A DNA stretch of 64,000 bases from Pegoplata infirma (GCA_963921195.1 OY992538.1:83017904-83081903), one strand, 5' to 3'; shown: positions 24,531 to 36,904, numbered from the stretch's first letter. The notes: generated by a model not told the origin, from the letters alone. Numbers and translations: made by a program.

Positions 24531-25116
24531 TAGCAAAATCAGATCCAATAAATTATATATAATTTTATAAGATAACATGTTTTACCATACAATTTTTTTT
24601 TACTCGGGACGAATATTTTCTAAGTGTTTTATATAAAATTTTATATGACTCCATCTTTTAAATTTTTTCTAAGTTTTTTTCAAGGAACATTTTTTTATCG
24701 CAAATGTTTTATATAAAATTATATATGACTCAATTTTTCTAAGTTTTTCCAAGCACAAATTTTTTTAAAAATATTTTCTAAGTGTTTTATATAAAAGTTA
24801 ACATGACTCCATTTTTTGAAATTTTTCCAAGTTTTTTTCAAGAACAACTTATTTTTATTATTTTAATTTTTCAACTTTTTATTAAAAAATAAAAAAAACA
24901 TCCGATTTATAAAATTGTATAAATTTTTATATAATTGGATATAATTTTATATCGTTGGATTAGACTAAAACTCGTGTCAAAGTCAATATAAAGTTATATA
25001 AACTGATATTTTTGGATAATATTCGATCAAATCTTATGAAACCATTTTTCGTATAAGATTATATCAAAAAATTATATATTGTGTCATATCATTTTTTTAC
25101 TCGGGAGAATATAGAA

Positions 25117-25670
25117 CACTCAGAAAATTATGTACATGTTAGTTGTTTGTATATTTTACAGTAGTTAGTTGTTTACAACTACAAAGTCAGTTGTTTTTGT
25201 ATGAAAAATATCAAACAACTATTTCTGTTAGTTATTTTAAGTCGTTTTTTTGAACAACTAACAAAAAGTACTTAATGTAGCAACAGTTAATTAAAGTAGA
25301 TAATTATATTTTTTTTATCTCTGAAAAAAATTAAAAGTTTTTTTTTCCAAAAAATAAAAAATAAATTTTCGTTTCATTATTTTTTAAAACTTTTTTTAAA
25401 AAAAAAAACTTGGAAGAAATTTGATCTTTTCTGAAAAATTTTTTGAAAAAAAAAATTATATATTGATTATTTTATTTTTACTACATTTTAGTTGTTTTGA
25501 CTACAAATGTAAGTAGTTTTCACTACATAAGTCAGTTGTTTTTTGTAAGTCAAAATAACTAACATTGTTAGTTGATTTAACTGAAAAAGTAGTTGACCCC
25601 AAAACAACTTACAAAGTAGTTATTTTAACTGACATTTTCAGTTGATTTTACTAGCATAATTTTTTAAGTG
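25117..25670. mobile_element. MITE-like element with CACTYARAAAATTATG ends
   Basis: The left end CACTCAGAAAATTATG and the complement of the right end, CACTTAAAAAATTATG, match. The interior repeats AGTTGTTTT/AACAACT words symmetrically. No clear target duplication was found. Confidence 0.5.
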
Positions 25671-25949
25671 AAGGAATTTTTCTACAGAGAAAATCTCTCA
25701 GAATCTTTAAATTTTGTAATGGGAACAATATTACAGAGTCAGAGACTTTTTGTAAATGAAAAATTTCCCAGAGTTTGAGATTTTTCTACAGAAACAATAT
25801 TTCAGCATCTGAGAGAAAGAAAAAAAGTGTTGTAGAATCTTAGAGGTCTATAGAAAAAATGTCTCATAATCTGAAAAAATTTTTTTATAGAAAAGGTTTC
25901 TCAGAAAACAGTTTTGTAAAAAAAAATTGTCGTTAACCAATATTCCAAC

Positions 25950-26800
25950 CTCAGTTTTAAGGTTGTTTACACCGGTCATTCGATTGTTACAACTACATTT
26001 CGGCTTTCACAACCGTAGTGCGGTTTCCAAACCCGTATTGAGGTAGTGACAACCGCAAGACCCATTACGACAACCTCAAACATGATGTTGGAATATTTGT
26101 GGCAACCGTATTTTTTATGTGAATTACCTGCAGTCGTCCCACTGTATTACATAAAAAATCTGTCCATGAGGCAGTCTTTTAAAGTCTTATGTTAAGTTAA
26201 AAAATTCATTTGATGTTTGAAAGAAATATTTGTTCTGGGTGTTCATTTTGAAGTCGCATTTTTTGTGGTGGTATTTAATGGTTTTTAACAAACAGAAGCC
26301 TAATAGTTTTATACTACGCATACAAACTCCTTAAACATATAGAACATGCATTCCATGATGGATAGGTTAATTGTTGGCATGTGGAGCACGGTTTCATATT
26401 GTGAGGTCTTAAATATCATTGTCATTTTACGCAGCAACAAAAAACAATGTCAAGTTGAATTCCTCAAATGGTCCGTTTTCCTTGGGAACATTTCTTAAAA
26501 CTGAAACTAAAAGAAATATTTGAATTTTATTTTAAAAAATTTTTTTTTTACTTAACATTAATCGTGACCAAGTATTTCCTTTTTCAAAATGATTTAATGA
26601 TCAAGATATTATAGCAAAAAAAATATGCATTTGATGTCCTGTTTAGACTAAGGCGCATAGTCGATGTTCAGAGTTTTACGCATGAGCGTAAGAAAATGAA
26701 AAACTCATTGATTATAATTCCGATATGGAACAAAACATTTATTCCCGCTGGTCACAAAACTATAACTAAAGTTTACACTTAAAAAAAAAAAAAAAACATA
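25950..26800. other. unassigned non-coding sequence
   Basis: This stretch is more complex and less repetitive than its surroundings. 25975-26125 holds several CAACC/GGTTG words with inverted similarity. The remainder (26150-26800) shows no domain-bearing frame, no RNA gene and no repeat that I recognise. Confidence 0.4.
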
Positions 26801-26814
26801 AACATAAACTAAAA

Positions 26815-28680
26815 TTTAGAAAAAATCAGAATCTGACAAAATTTATAGAAAATTTTTCAAAATCTGACTAAATTTTATGTTATCGAAAATTTTGTCAGAA
26901 TCTGACTAAATTTTTTTTATAGAAAATTTTGTTAGAATCTGACTAAATTTGTTTTATAGAAAATTTTGTACGAATCTGACCAAAAATTTTTTATAGAAAA
27001 TTTTTTCAGAATCTGACTAAATTTTTTTTTATAGAAAATTTTGTCTGAAACTGATTTTTTTCAGAATCTGACTAAATTTTTTTATAGAAAATTTTGTTAG
27101 AATCTGACTAAATTTTTTTTATAGAAAATTTTGTCTGAAACTGAATTTTGTCAGAATCTGACTAAATTTTTTGTTATAGAAAATTTTGTCAGAAACTGAC
27201 TAAATTTTTTGTTATAGAAAATTTTGTCAGAAACTTACTAAATTTTTTTTATAGAAAATTTTATCAGAATCTGACTAAATTTTTTGTTATAGAAAATTTT
27301 GTCAGAATCTGACTAAATTTTTTTATAGAAAATTTTGTCAGAATCTGATTAAATTTTTGTTTATAGAAAACTTTGTCAAAATCTGACTAAATTTTTTTTT
27401 ATAGAACATTTTGTCAGAATCTGACTAAATTTTTTTTATAGAAAATTTTTTCAGAATTTGACTGAATTTCTTTATAGAATATTTTGTCAGAGTCTGACTA
27501 AATTTTTTTTATAGAAAATTTTTTTTTTAATTTTTCTGACAATTTATTTTTAAATTTTTCTGACAATTTATTTTTTTTCAGGAAAATTTTTTCAGAATCT
27601 GACAAAAATTTAAAAGTTAGTTAGATTCGGACTAAATTTTCTATAAAAAAATTTAGTAAGATTCTGACAAAATTTTCTATAAAAAAAATTTAGTAAGATT
27701 CTGACAAAATTTTCTATAAAAAAAAATTATTAAGATTCTGACAATTTTCTATAAAAAAAATTTGTCAAAATTTGACTAAATTTTGTCAGAAGCTAAAAAT
27801 TTTGACTATTTTTTTTTATAAAAAAACATTGTCAGAATCGGACTCATTTTTTTTTATAGAAAATTTTGTCAGATCTGACTAAATTTTTTATAGAAAATTT
27901 TGTCAGAATCTGGCTAAATTTTTTTTTATAGAAAATTTTGTCAGAATCTGACTAAATTTTTTTTTATAGAAAATTTTGTCAGAATCTGACTAAATTTTTT
28001 TTATAGAAAATTTTGTCAGAATCTGACAAAAATTTTTTTATAGAAAATTTTGTCAGAATCTGAATAATTTTTTTTTATAGAAAATTTTTGATAACATTTT
28101 TTTTATAAAATTTTGTCAGAATCTGACTTAATTTTTTTGTTAAGAAAATTTTGTCAGAATTTGACTATATTTTTTGTTACAAAAAATTTTGTCAAAATCT
28201 GACTAAATTTTTTTTATAGTAAATTTTTTTAGAAACTAACAAAATTTTTCTTATAGAAAACTTTGTCAGAATCTGACTTAAGTTTTTTTATAGAAAATTT
28301 CGGTCAGAATCTGACTAATTTTTTTTTATACAAAATTTACAGAATCTGACAAATTTTTGTTATAGAAAATTTTGTCAGTATCTGACTAATTTTTTTTTAT
28401 AGAAATTTTGTCAGTATCTGACTATTTTTTTTTTATAGAAAATTTTGTCAGAGTCTGACATAATTCTATTATAGATAATTTTGTCAGAATCTGACTAAAT
28501 TTTTTTTGTAGAAAACTTTGTCGGAATCTGATTAAATTTTTTTTACACAAATTTTTGTCAGAATCTGACTAAATTTTTTTATAGAAAATTTTGTCGGAAT
28601 CTGACTAAATTTTTTTTATAGAAAATTTTGTCAGAATATGACCTTTTTCTATAGAAAATTCTGTCAGAATTCTTTTTTTG
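26815..28680 (+). repeat. ~36-bp satellite array, block 2
   Basis: About fifty units of TTTTGTCAGAATCTGACTAAATTTTTTTTATAGAAAA make up the block. A short segment at about 27625-27770 runs in the opposite orientation (GATTCTGACAAAATTTTCTATA) and then reverts. Units are moderately diverged. No gene is embedded. Confidence 0.95.
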
Positions 28681-29300
28681 CAGTGCATTAGTCGTTAACT
28701 AACAAAATGTTTAAAACAAAGATGGTAAATACTAGAGAAAATAAGATAAATAGGAAAAAGACAACATTTTTAACAAATAGATCGCCGGCCTTACAAAAAA
28801 AAAATATCGAAGGAATTGTTACATGACTGTGTCCTCCTCTACAGAAAAAAGAAAAAGCCTACATGAAGTAACAAACTGAAACAATTTCTTTCTTCATCTT
28901 TGTAATGTCGCATTGTAAAAATGTATGTAGTTTGTTGTTTCTGGGTCACTTTTGAGATATGACTAAAAAATTGCTGTTGTTACTCCTTACATTTTCATAT
29001 CGTATACTTTGGCCAGACCGGCAGGCAGGCGTAGTAGTACATATCATTGCATCTAAACAACATGAGCAAATTAAATGGCACCTCTTACAATATAATTTAT
29101 GACTACATAGAATGTAGTTTAATTTTTTTTTTTTTCATTTTACTGATTATTATCTTTAAGACCTGGTTACAATTTATTATGGACGAGTTTTAACATGTTT
29201 ATGAGCTAAAAAAAGGGTGGTGAGCCTTTCAAAATAATTAATGGTAAAGTTCAATAATCTCAAAAAACATTGTATACTTTTAAAGGAAATATATAAAAAA
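28681..29300. other. non-satellite spacer between two opposed satellite blocks
   Basis: This ~600-bp stretch separates block 2 from block 3, which runs the other way. It has ordinary base composition for the window, no open frame of note, and no RNA gene or transposon end that I recognise. Confidence 0.5.
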
Positions 29301-31767
29301 ATTAATTTTGACAAAAAATTTAGTCAGATTCTGACAAAATTTTCTATAAAAAAAATTTAGTCAGATTCTGGCAAAATTTTCTATAAAAAAAATTTAGTCA
29401 GATTCTGACAAAATTTTCTATAAAAAAATTTAGTCAGATTCTGACAAAATTTTCTATAAAAAAAATTTAGTGAGATTCTGACAAAATTTTCTATAATAAA
29501 AATTTAGTCAGATTCTGACAAAATTTTCTATAAAAAAATTTAGTCAGATTCTGACAAAATTTTCTAAAAAAAAAATTTAGCCAGATTCTGACAAAATTTT
29601 CTATAAAAAAATTTAGTCAGATTCTGACAAAATTTTCTATAAAAAAAATTTAGTCAGATTCTGACAAAATTTTCTATAAAAAAAATTTAGTCAGATTCTG
29701 ACAAAATTTTCTATAAAAAAAATTTAGTCAGATTCTGACAAAATTTTCTATAAAAAAAATTTAGTCAGATTCTGACAAAATTTTCTATAAATAAAATTTA
29801 GTCAGATTCTGACAAAATTTTCTATAAAAAAAATTTAGTCAGATTCTGACAAAATTTTTTATAAAAAAAATTTAGTCAGATTCTGACAAAATTTTCTATA
29901 AAAAAAATTTAGTCAGATTCTGACAAAATTTTCTATAAAAAAAATTTAGTCAGATTCTGACAAAATTTTCTATAAAAAATTTTTTGTCAGATTCTGACAA
30001 AATTTTCTATAAAAAAATTTTTGTCAGATTCTGACAAAATTTTCTATAAAAAAATTTTTGTCAGATTCTGACAAAATTTTCTATAAAAAAAAATTAGTCA
30101 GATTCTGAAAAAATTTTCTATATAAAAAATTTAGTCAGATTCTGACAAAAATTTTCTATAATATAATAATAATAATATAATAATAGTTTTGATCACATGA
30201 TAAATTATTTTTATTTATTCTTTCAATTTATTTACAACTCATTTTTAATAAATTCCACCTAACCGAGAACTGGTAACAATGACCGTCGTCTCGTTGTAGC
30301 GAAAAAAACCAAGGGTTTAGGTGGGAATCGAACCCACGACCCCCACGTTGAAAGGCTAGCTCGCTACCAACTAGCCTACGGGGGCCCCTAAATTTTCTAT
30401 AAATAAGTTCAGTCACATTCTGAAAAAATTTTCTATAAAAAACTTTAGTCAGAATTTTCTTTAAAAAAATTTAATCAGATTCTGACAAAATTTTCTATAA
30501 AAAAAACTTTATTCAGATTCTGACAAAATTTTCTATAAAAAAATTTAGTCAGATTCTGACATAATTTTCTATAAAAAAAAATTTAGTCAGATTCTGACAA
30601 AATTTTCTATAAAAAAAATTTAGTCAGATTCTGACAAAATTTTCTATAAAAAAAATTTAGTCAGATTCTGACAAAATTTTCTATTAAAAAATTAAGTCAG
30701 ATTGTGACAAAATTTTCCATAAAAAAAATTAAGTCAGATTGTGACAAAATTTCCTATAAAAAAAAATTAGTCAGATTCTGACAAAATTTTCTATAAAAAA
30801 AATTTAGTCAGATTCTGACAAAATTTTCTATAAAAAAAATTTAGTCAGATTCTGACAAAATTTTCTATAAAAAAAATTTAGTCAGATTCTGACAAAATTT
30901 TCTTTAAAAAAAATTTAGTCAGATTCTGACAAAATTTTCTATAAAAAAAATTTAGTAAGATTCTGACAAAATTTTCTATAAAAAAAATTAGTCAGATTCT
31001 GACAAAATTTTCTATAAAAAAAATTTAGTCGGATTCTGACAAAATTTTCTAAAAAAAAAAATTTAGTCAGATTCTGACAAAATTTTCTATAAAAAAAATT
31101 TAGTCAGATTCTGACAAAAATTTTCTATAAAAAAAAATTTAGTCAGATTCTGACAAAATTTTCCATAAAAAAAATTTAGTCAGATTCTGACAAAATTTTC
31201 TATAAAAAAAATTTAGTCAGATTCTGACAAAATTTTCTATAAAAAAAATTTAGTCAGATTCTGACAAAATTTTCTATAAAAAAATTTAGTCAGATTCTGA
31301 CAAAATTTTCTATAAAAAAAATTTAGTCAGATTCTGACAAAATTTTCTATAAAAAAAATTTAGTCAGATTCTGAAAAAATTTTCTATAAAAAAAAATTTA
31401 GTCAGATTCTGACAAAATTTTCTATAAAAAAAATTTAGTCTGATTCTGACAAAATTTTCTATAAAAAACTTTAGTCAGATTCTGAAAAAATTTTCCATAA
31501 AAAAAATTTTCTATAAAAATTTTTTTGTCAGATTCTGACAAAATTTTCTATAACAAAAAATTTAGTCAGATTCTGACAAAATTTTCTATAATAAAAAATT
31601 TAGTCAGATTCTGAAAAAAATTTCTATAAAAAAAATTTAGTCAGATTCTGACAAAATTTTTTTGTCAGATTCTCACAAAGTTTTCTATAACAAAGTTTTT
31701 GTCAGATTCTGACAAAATTTTCTATAAAAAAAATTTAGTCAGATTCTGACAAAATTTTCGATAAAAA
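29301..31767 (-). repeat. ~36-bp satellite array, block 3 (opposite orientation)
   Basis: Units read AATTTAGTCAGATTCTGACAAAATTTTCTATAAAAAA, the reverse complement of block 2. Homogeneity is high; many adjacent units are identical apart from A-tract length. The block is interrupted by a SINE at 30161-30389 and ended by a hAT-like insertion at 31776. Confidence 0.95.
30161..30389 (-). mobile_element. tRNA-derived SINE
   Basis: On the minus strand the head is tRNA-like: A-box region GTAGGCTAGTTGGTAGCG, B-box GTGGGTTCGATTCCCAC with a five-base T stem. It is followed by a ~110-bp unrelated body and an ATT-rich tail (complement of the run at 30161-30187). It is flanked by AAATTTTCTATA at 30149-30160 and 30390-30401, consistent with a target duplication made in the satellite, though the satellite itself repeats that word. 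The 62-residue open frame here is the SINE read through. Confidence 0.8.
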
Positions 31768-31964
31768 ATATTTAGCAGCGTTTGAAAGGCTACGTTAGCT
31801 ACCCGTTTTTTTGCTTTTGCTTTTCATATCACTTCAAACAATTTCAATATTATAAGTTATAGCTTTTGTTTACTTTTCTTTTTTGTGTTTGCTTAAACTA
31901 CAACAACATGAAAAAAATAAAAACTCCAAACAGAGCAGTAGCGGAAAACAAATTTTATTGTTGT

Positions 31965-32155
31965 AGCCTACAAATATACTACAGTAGTATATTTGTAGGC
32001 TACAAATATACTACAGTAGTATATTTGTAGGCTACAGTATTACTACAGTATTACTACAGTAGTATTACTACAGTAGTATTACTACAGTAGTATTACTACA
32101 GTAGTATTACTACAGTAGTATTACTACAGTAGTATTACTACAGTATTACTACAGT
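31965..32155 (+). repeat. ATTACTACAGTAGT microsatellite
   Basis: Near-perfect copies of ATTACTACAGTAGT run between about 32035 and 32155. They are preceded by two copies of the palindromic phrase TACTACAGTAGTA flanked by GTAGGCTACAAATA. The element is part of the 31776-33773 insertion. Confidence 0.85.
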
Positions 32156-32403
32156 ATCACATTGTAAACAAATGTTGCAATATAAAAAAGTGATCATATT
32201 AAAAATTCCGTTAAGATGGTGTAAAATGAATACAACATCGAAAAAAGAATAATAATAATTTTTAATAAAATTCTTTTAATTTTGGTCAAAAAAATATAGA
32301 AAAATTTGGAATTTTTCGATATTTTCGAATATGTACGCGATTTTAATATTATCGGTCTAGACGCTCAGAAGTTATGAGAAAAACCGTGACATTAACATTG
32401 GGT

Positions 32404-32809
32404 TAGAGATGGGCGCTGGTCACGTGATTTGCGTGATTCACGTGAATCACGCCTGAGTGATTTTCATTTAAATCACGTGATTGTGAGTGAGCTGAAAAAA
32501 AAATCTGAGTGAGTGAGTCATTTATTTTTTGCGTGAGTTTGCGTGATAAGATTTTTAGATTAGCCCAATTTTTTTATTTTTTGTAAAAAAAATTTTTGGA
32601 GTTTCTTTTTGGTAAGAGAATTTTATTGCGTGAGTAGATTTTGCGTGACTCACGCGTGAGCGTGATCGAATCTTGCGTGAGTAAGATTTTTATTACTCAC
32701 ATGAATAGTGAGTGAGCGTGAATAAAAAAAAAATTGCGTGAGTGATTCGATTATTTTTGCATTAGCTTGAGTGAGTGTGAGTCAAAATCCACTCACGCAC
32801 CCATCTCTA
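32404..32809. mobile_element. hAT-like MITE (TIR TAGAGATGGGC), GTGAGTGA-rich, copy 1
   Basis: The ends are TAGAGATGGGC...CCCATCTCTA. Flanking octamers are CATTGGGT (32396-32403) and CATTGGCT (32810-32817), identical at seven of eight positions. The interior consists of degenerate GTGAGTGA/TCACTCAC/CACGTGA words. Confidence 0.75.
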
Positions 32810-32864
32810 CATTGGCTTTTTCGAAAATACACGTGTTGAAAAATACACAAAACATGGTTTTAAT

Positions 32865-33276
32865 TAGAGATGGGCGCGTGAGTGATTTTTGACTCACACT
32901 CACTCACGCCCACGACAGGAATTTTTGAATCACGCACACTCACTCACGAGCAAATTTTTTCTACTCACACTCACAATCACGTGAGTTAATTTAATACAAC
33001 TCACACTCACGTGCACTCACTCAAGCTTCACTCACACTCTCGTTGACTCACACTCACGAAACTCTTATTCATACAAAAAAAAATTGAAAAATCTTTTAGA
33101 ATTTTCAACAAAATTTAAAGTTCAGCGTAACTTAAAAAATCGACTCACGCACACTCACGCAAAAATCTTACTCAAGCACACTCCACTCACACGCGCGTGA
33201 GTAAAATTGAATTTAGTCACACTCAAGCGTGGCCACGCGTGAATCACGTTCTAATCTGCTCATGTGCCCATCTCTA
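32865..33276. mobile_element. hAT-like MITE (TIR TAGAGATGGGC), copy 2
   Basis: It has the same termini as the copy 56 bp upstream. Flanking octamers are GTTTTAAT (32857-32864) and CTTTTAAT (33277-33284), seven of eight identical. Interior orientation is opposite to copy 1. Confidence 0.75.
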
Positions 33277-33781
33277 CTTTTAATAACAAGGGAACACCAC
33301 AACAATGTTTGCCAAAGTTTTTTTTTTGAGAAGTTAATTATAATTTTACATTAAAACAATCCAACCCTATTCTTTATACACATTAAAATAAAACAGTTAT
33401 GTTAAACAAGATAAGTGTGTGTGTGTATAGTTTTATTAAATTTTTTCTTTGTAGGCTACAAAAACAATATTTGTAGGCTTCCAAAAATAATTTGTAGGCT
33501 ACAGGTAGGCTACCAAAAATAATTTGTAGGCTACAGGTAGGCTACCAAAAATAATTTGTAGGCTACTTGTAGGCTACACAATTCTAATGTTTTTGTTTTT
33601 TTGCTACTTATTCATTTTTAAAAACAATCGTAAGCTCTCGCTACAAAAACAGAAATGTGCAAGTATTAGTAGTTATAGCAATTGAATGATTTACATATTG
33701 TTTGTTTTTAAAACTACACATATCGTCAATTTTGGTTGTTTAAGCTACTTTCTTCGTAGTAATTTAAACGCTGATATTTAG

Positions 33782-34145
33782 TCAGCCTCTGACAAAATTT
33801 TCTATAAAAAAAATTTAGTCAGATTCTGACAAAATTTTCTATAAAAAAAAATTTAGTCAGATTCTGACAAAATTTTCTATAAAAAAAATTAAGTCAGATT
33901 CTGACAAAATTTTCTATAAAAAAAATTTAGTCAGATTCTGACAAAATTTTCTATAAAAAAAATTTAGTCAGATTCTTACAAAATTTTCTATAAAAAAAAT
34001 TAGTCAGATTCTGAAAAAGTTTTCTATTAAAAAAATTTAGTCAGATTCTGACAAAATTTTCTATAAAAAAAATTTAGTCAGATTCTGACAAAATTTTCTA
34101 TTTTTTAAAAAAATTTGGTGAGATTCTGACAAAATTTTCAAAAGA
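33782..34145 (-). repeat. ~36-bp satellite, block 4 (left copy of the duplicated segment)
   Basis: It continues block 3 on the other side of the hAT-like insertion. This segment, with the sequence down to 34597, is almost identical to 43984-44650, including individual unit variants such as 'GTCAGCCTCTGAC' and the interrupted unit with TATTTTTTAAAAAAATTTGG. Confidence 0.9.
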
Positions 34146-34320
34146 AAAATTAATTTTTTATTTAAAAAATTTTAAATTTATGGTTTGACAGCCACTGCTT
34201 CTTTGTGATAAAAAGTAGCATCTCTGTTTTTGTGCTATCAATCATAACTGAATGTAAGTCAGAAATAAGAAGAAAAATTAAAAGTAAACAAACATTTACG
34301 TTTTGCAAAAGAATAGTAAT

Positions 34321-34465
34321 GGTATTCATCTAACCGTATAAACACCTCGTATAATATGTAAGTCTGATAAATTTATACAATTTATGTCAAACTCCATTTA
34401 TAAAAAATAAGTTTGGTAAGTTTATACGGTATACGAGGTGTATACGAGTTTAAATGAATACGGCC
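34321..34465. mobile_element. 145-bp MITE (TIR ~GTATTCATYTAA)
   Basis: The ends GGTATTCATCTAA and the complement of TTTAAATGAATACGGCC match. Direct repeats AGTAAT flank it (34315-34320, 34466-34471). The paralogous position at about 44530 reads straight through AGTAAT, an empty site that fixes both boundaries. Confidence 0.8.
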
Positions 34466-34513
34466 AGTAATAAATTTCTTTTTTTACATTTTTTTTAGTA
34501 AAATCTTAACAAA

Positions 34514-34545
34514 ATGGGTAAACGACAACATCAAAAAGATAAAAT
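34514..34545 (+). pseudogene. duplicate first coding exon of the PPIL2-like gene
   Basis: The 32-bp exon encodes [10 protein letters not shown] plus two bases of the next codon and ends at a GTAAGT donor, exactly as at 44572-44603. Upstream sequence (poly-T tract, TTTTTTTTAG then TAAAATCTTAACAAA before the ATG) and the first ~50 bp of the intron are the same in both copies. Sequence similarity stops at about 34597. No exon 2 follows locally, so the copy could only contribute by splicing across about 10 kb to the exon at 44669. It may be a relic, an alternative first exon or an assembly duplication. Confidence 0.8.
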
Positions 34546-35155
34546 GTAAGTTTTTTAAAGTAATTTTATTAAAACAAAAGATTTGTTGCTTAAATAGTGC
34601 AAAAAAAAAAAAAAAATCTCGTTCCCCCGTTACATTAACTTGCATATCAACTTTAAGACAAAAAAGCAAAAGAAATAGAAAATAAAATAAAAAAAAACAA
34701 CAATTATAAACTAAAATAAAATTACAACACACATCACAACAACAACAGAAACCAACTACAGCATCAATCCTTATTTCCTTATTAATATTATAAATCTGAT
34801 TGTTGGTTTGTCTGTCTGTCTGTCTTTCTGTCTGTCTGTCTGTCTGTTCCGCAATAAGTACAGAACGGCTTAACCGATTTTCATGAAATTTTCACCACAG
34901 ATAGTACTAACTATAGGCCATAAGCGAACGCGATCGGACAAAGGGGCGTAAAATGCCACGCCCCTTTGTACCATGCTAAAGCTATATCTGCCTGTCCGAC
35001 AATAACGGAAAAACGGCTGAACCGATTTTCATGAAATTTTCACCACAAATAGTACTAACCAAAGCGGTAACTATAGGCCTTAAGCGACCGCGATCGAAAA
35101 AAGGGGCGTAAAATGCCACGCCCCTTTGTACCATGCGAAAGCTATATCTGCCTGT

Positions 35156-36904
35156 GGGGGGGGTGAAATAAAGTCATAGGCAATAAGGCCATATGGCCTT
35201 ATTTCTCAATTCAATGGGAAATAAGGCCATATGGCTTTATTACCAACACGATTGAGCAATAAAGTCATATTGATTTTGCAACCAAAGTGGAAATAAAGCC
35301 ATATCAGATGAAAATGTGGAAATATATTTCCCCGTAAATCCTGCTACCCCAAAAAAAAAAATATTTAGCGAAGCCGCTAAATTAATTTATGGATTTTGTA
35401 ATCCCTAAGCCCGGCCGAAGGCCGGCTACGCAGAAAAAAATTTGTTGACTATCTTTAAATTAAACAAGTGAGAGTGTTACACTCGGCTGTGCCGAATCTT
35501 TTATACCCTCCAAAATGTAAAAAAACAATTTTAAAAAAATCCAGGGGCGCCTTTATTTTTTTTTTTGGAGCTGGGAGACGTTAGGGGGCACCTTCCCCTT
35601 GCGATTTTGAACTTTTTCTGAGATAAGAATGTTGCATTTGCTTAGCAGAAGTACAAAAAACCCTGCAAAAAATGCGGTTTTTCTTAGGTTGGTTTTTCCC
35701 CCTTGGTCCGATTATGCCCATTTCCGAACTTAACCTGCCTAGGAATATAAGACATATTCGTGCCAAACTTCGGAACTCTAGCTCTTTTATTTTGGACTGT
35801 ATCGTGTCCTCTACAGACGGACAGACGGACGGACGGACGGACATCGCTAGAATGTCTTAGAATCGATCACTGATCAATAAAATATATACTTTATGGGGTC
35901 CTAGACCGATATTTCGATGCGTTACACACGGAATGACAAAGTGAGTATACCCCCATACTATGGTTGGAGGGTATAAAAACCACATATACCACGAACCTCG
36001 GAGCTTAGAGGGGTCTAGAGGCACCAATTTTTTAGTGGCAGGGTTTTTAATTTAAAGATTGTTTAACAAAAAAAGTTTTTCTGTGTAGCCGGCCTTCGGC
36101 CGGGCTTAGGGATTACAAAATCCATCCATTAAACCCACCCTCTCCGCAAAGTAAAGTTTTCTAGGGTAGCAGGCCTTTGCGCTATCAAATTTGTTATGCC
36201 TCAAAAAGGCCTGATAACCAAAATAGCTTTGGTTTGCAGAGAGGGTGGGTTTAATGCATGGAGTTTGTAATCCCTAAGCCCGGCCGAAGGCCGGCTACGC
36301 AGAAAACCTTTATTACAAAAAAACAAATCATAGAAGTCGTAATTTCGACATTTCGCCCAAAAAAAATATTTTGGATTTTTTGACAATTTTGTTTTGGGAG
36401 AAATAACATTTTAAACCTATATGTCGCAGCTTGGGCGATATGACATTTACGATTTTGGGCGATAAGACCTTGACTTTTTTTGTTTAACTTTCTTTAAATT
36501 AAAAACCCACATTCCAGGAACCTCTGAACTCAGAGGGGCCTAGAGGCACCTTTTTTTGTTAGCAGGATTTTTAATTTAAAGATTGTTTAACAAAAAAGTT
36601 TTTCTGTGTAGCCGGCCTTCGGCCGGGCTTAGGGATTACAAACTCCATAAATTAATTTAGCGGCTTCGCTAAAAAAATTTTTTTTGGGTAGCAGGATTTT
36701 AGTGGAAAAATTTTTCCACATTTTCCCCTACACTCTCCGGAAATTAATGATGAATACTTTTATAAATTTTCAAATGAGTAATAAAGCCATATATGGCTTT
36801 ATTTCCAACAGTGGTTGGTAATAAGGCCTTATGGCTTTATTTCTCAACTCATTGGGAAATAAGGCCATATGGCCTTATTGCCTTTGGCTTTATTTCACCC
36901 CCCC
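35156..36904. mobile_element. foldback-type element with 9-bp target duplication
   Basis: The ends are GGGGGGGTGAAATAAAG and its complement, flanked by an exact 9-bp duplication TCTGCCTGT (35147-35155 and 36905-36913) made within a Helitron repeat unit. Arms of several hundred bp are inverted, including AATAAGGCCATATGGCCTTATT, TAGCGAAGCCGCTAAATTAA and CCCGGCCGAAGGCCGG words. A calyptrate-type dispersed repeat (35460-35985) lies inside. Long arms plus a 9-bp duplication recall Drosophila FB and Mutator-like elements. No transposase is present. Confidence 0.8.
35460..35985 (+). repeat. calyptrate-type dispersed repeat, copy 4
   Basis: It starts 'GTGTTACACTCGGCTGTGCC' and 'TTTTATACCCTCC', carries a GACGGACGGACGGACGG core at about 35817-35842 and ends GGAGGGTATAAAA. 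It lies inside the foldback element. The overlapping 62- and 87-residue frames on both strands are read-through of the repeat. Confidence 0.75.

Larger units (their letters stand above)
22064..25105. mobile_element. nested TATA-rich MITEs with CCGAGTAAAAA ends
   Basis: Two pairs of inverted CCGAGTAAAAA termini are visible: an outer pair (about 22064 and 25105) and an inner pair (about 22404 and 24609). The flanking phrase 'AAGTGTTTTATATAAAATTT' occurs on both sides of the inner element, consistent with one family member inserted in another. The content is mostly ATATAATTATATATGA-like words. No protein gene is supported. Confidence 0.55.
31776..33773. mobile_element. 2-kb hAT-like non-autonomous element (TIR CAGCGTTTRAA)
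   Basis: The ends are CAGCGTTTGAA...TTTAAACGCTG and are flanked by an exact 8-bp duplication ATATTTAG (31768-31775 and 33774-33781). The paralogous stretch at about 43975 lacks the insert, giving an empty site. Both subterminal regions contain repeated GTAGGCTAC palindromes. The interior holds a microsatellite and two smaller hAT-like MITEs. No transposase frame is present. Confidence 0.85.

Noticed and set aside
30295..30389. A functional tRNA gene on the minus strand
   Set aside because: A- and B-boxes are good, but the acceptor and anticodon arms do not fold cleanly and the sequence continues into a SINE body and AT-rich tail with flanking duplication.
30228..30416. 62-residue minus-strand frame
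   Set aside because: It is the SINE with its tRNA-like head read through.
26815..31767. A CRISPR array, suggested by regular ~36-bp repeats
   Set aside because: There are no unique spacers. The whole unit repeats with drift, the setting is eukaryotic and no cas genes exist.
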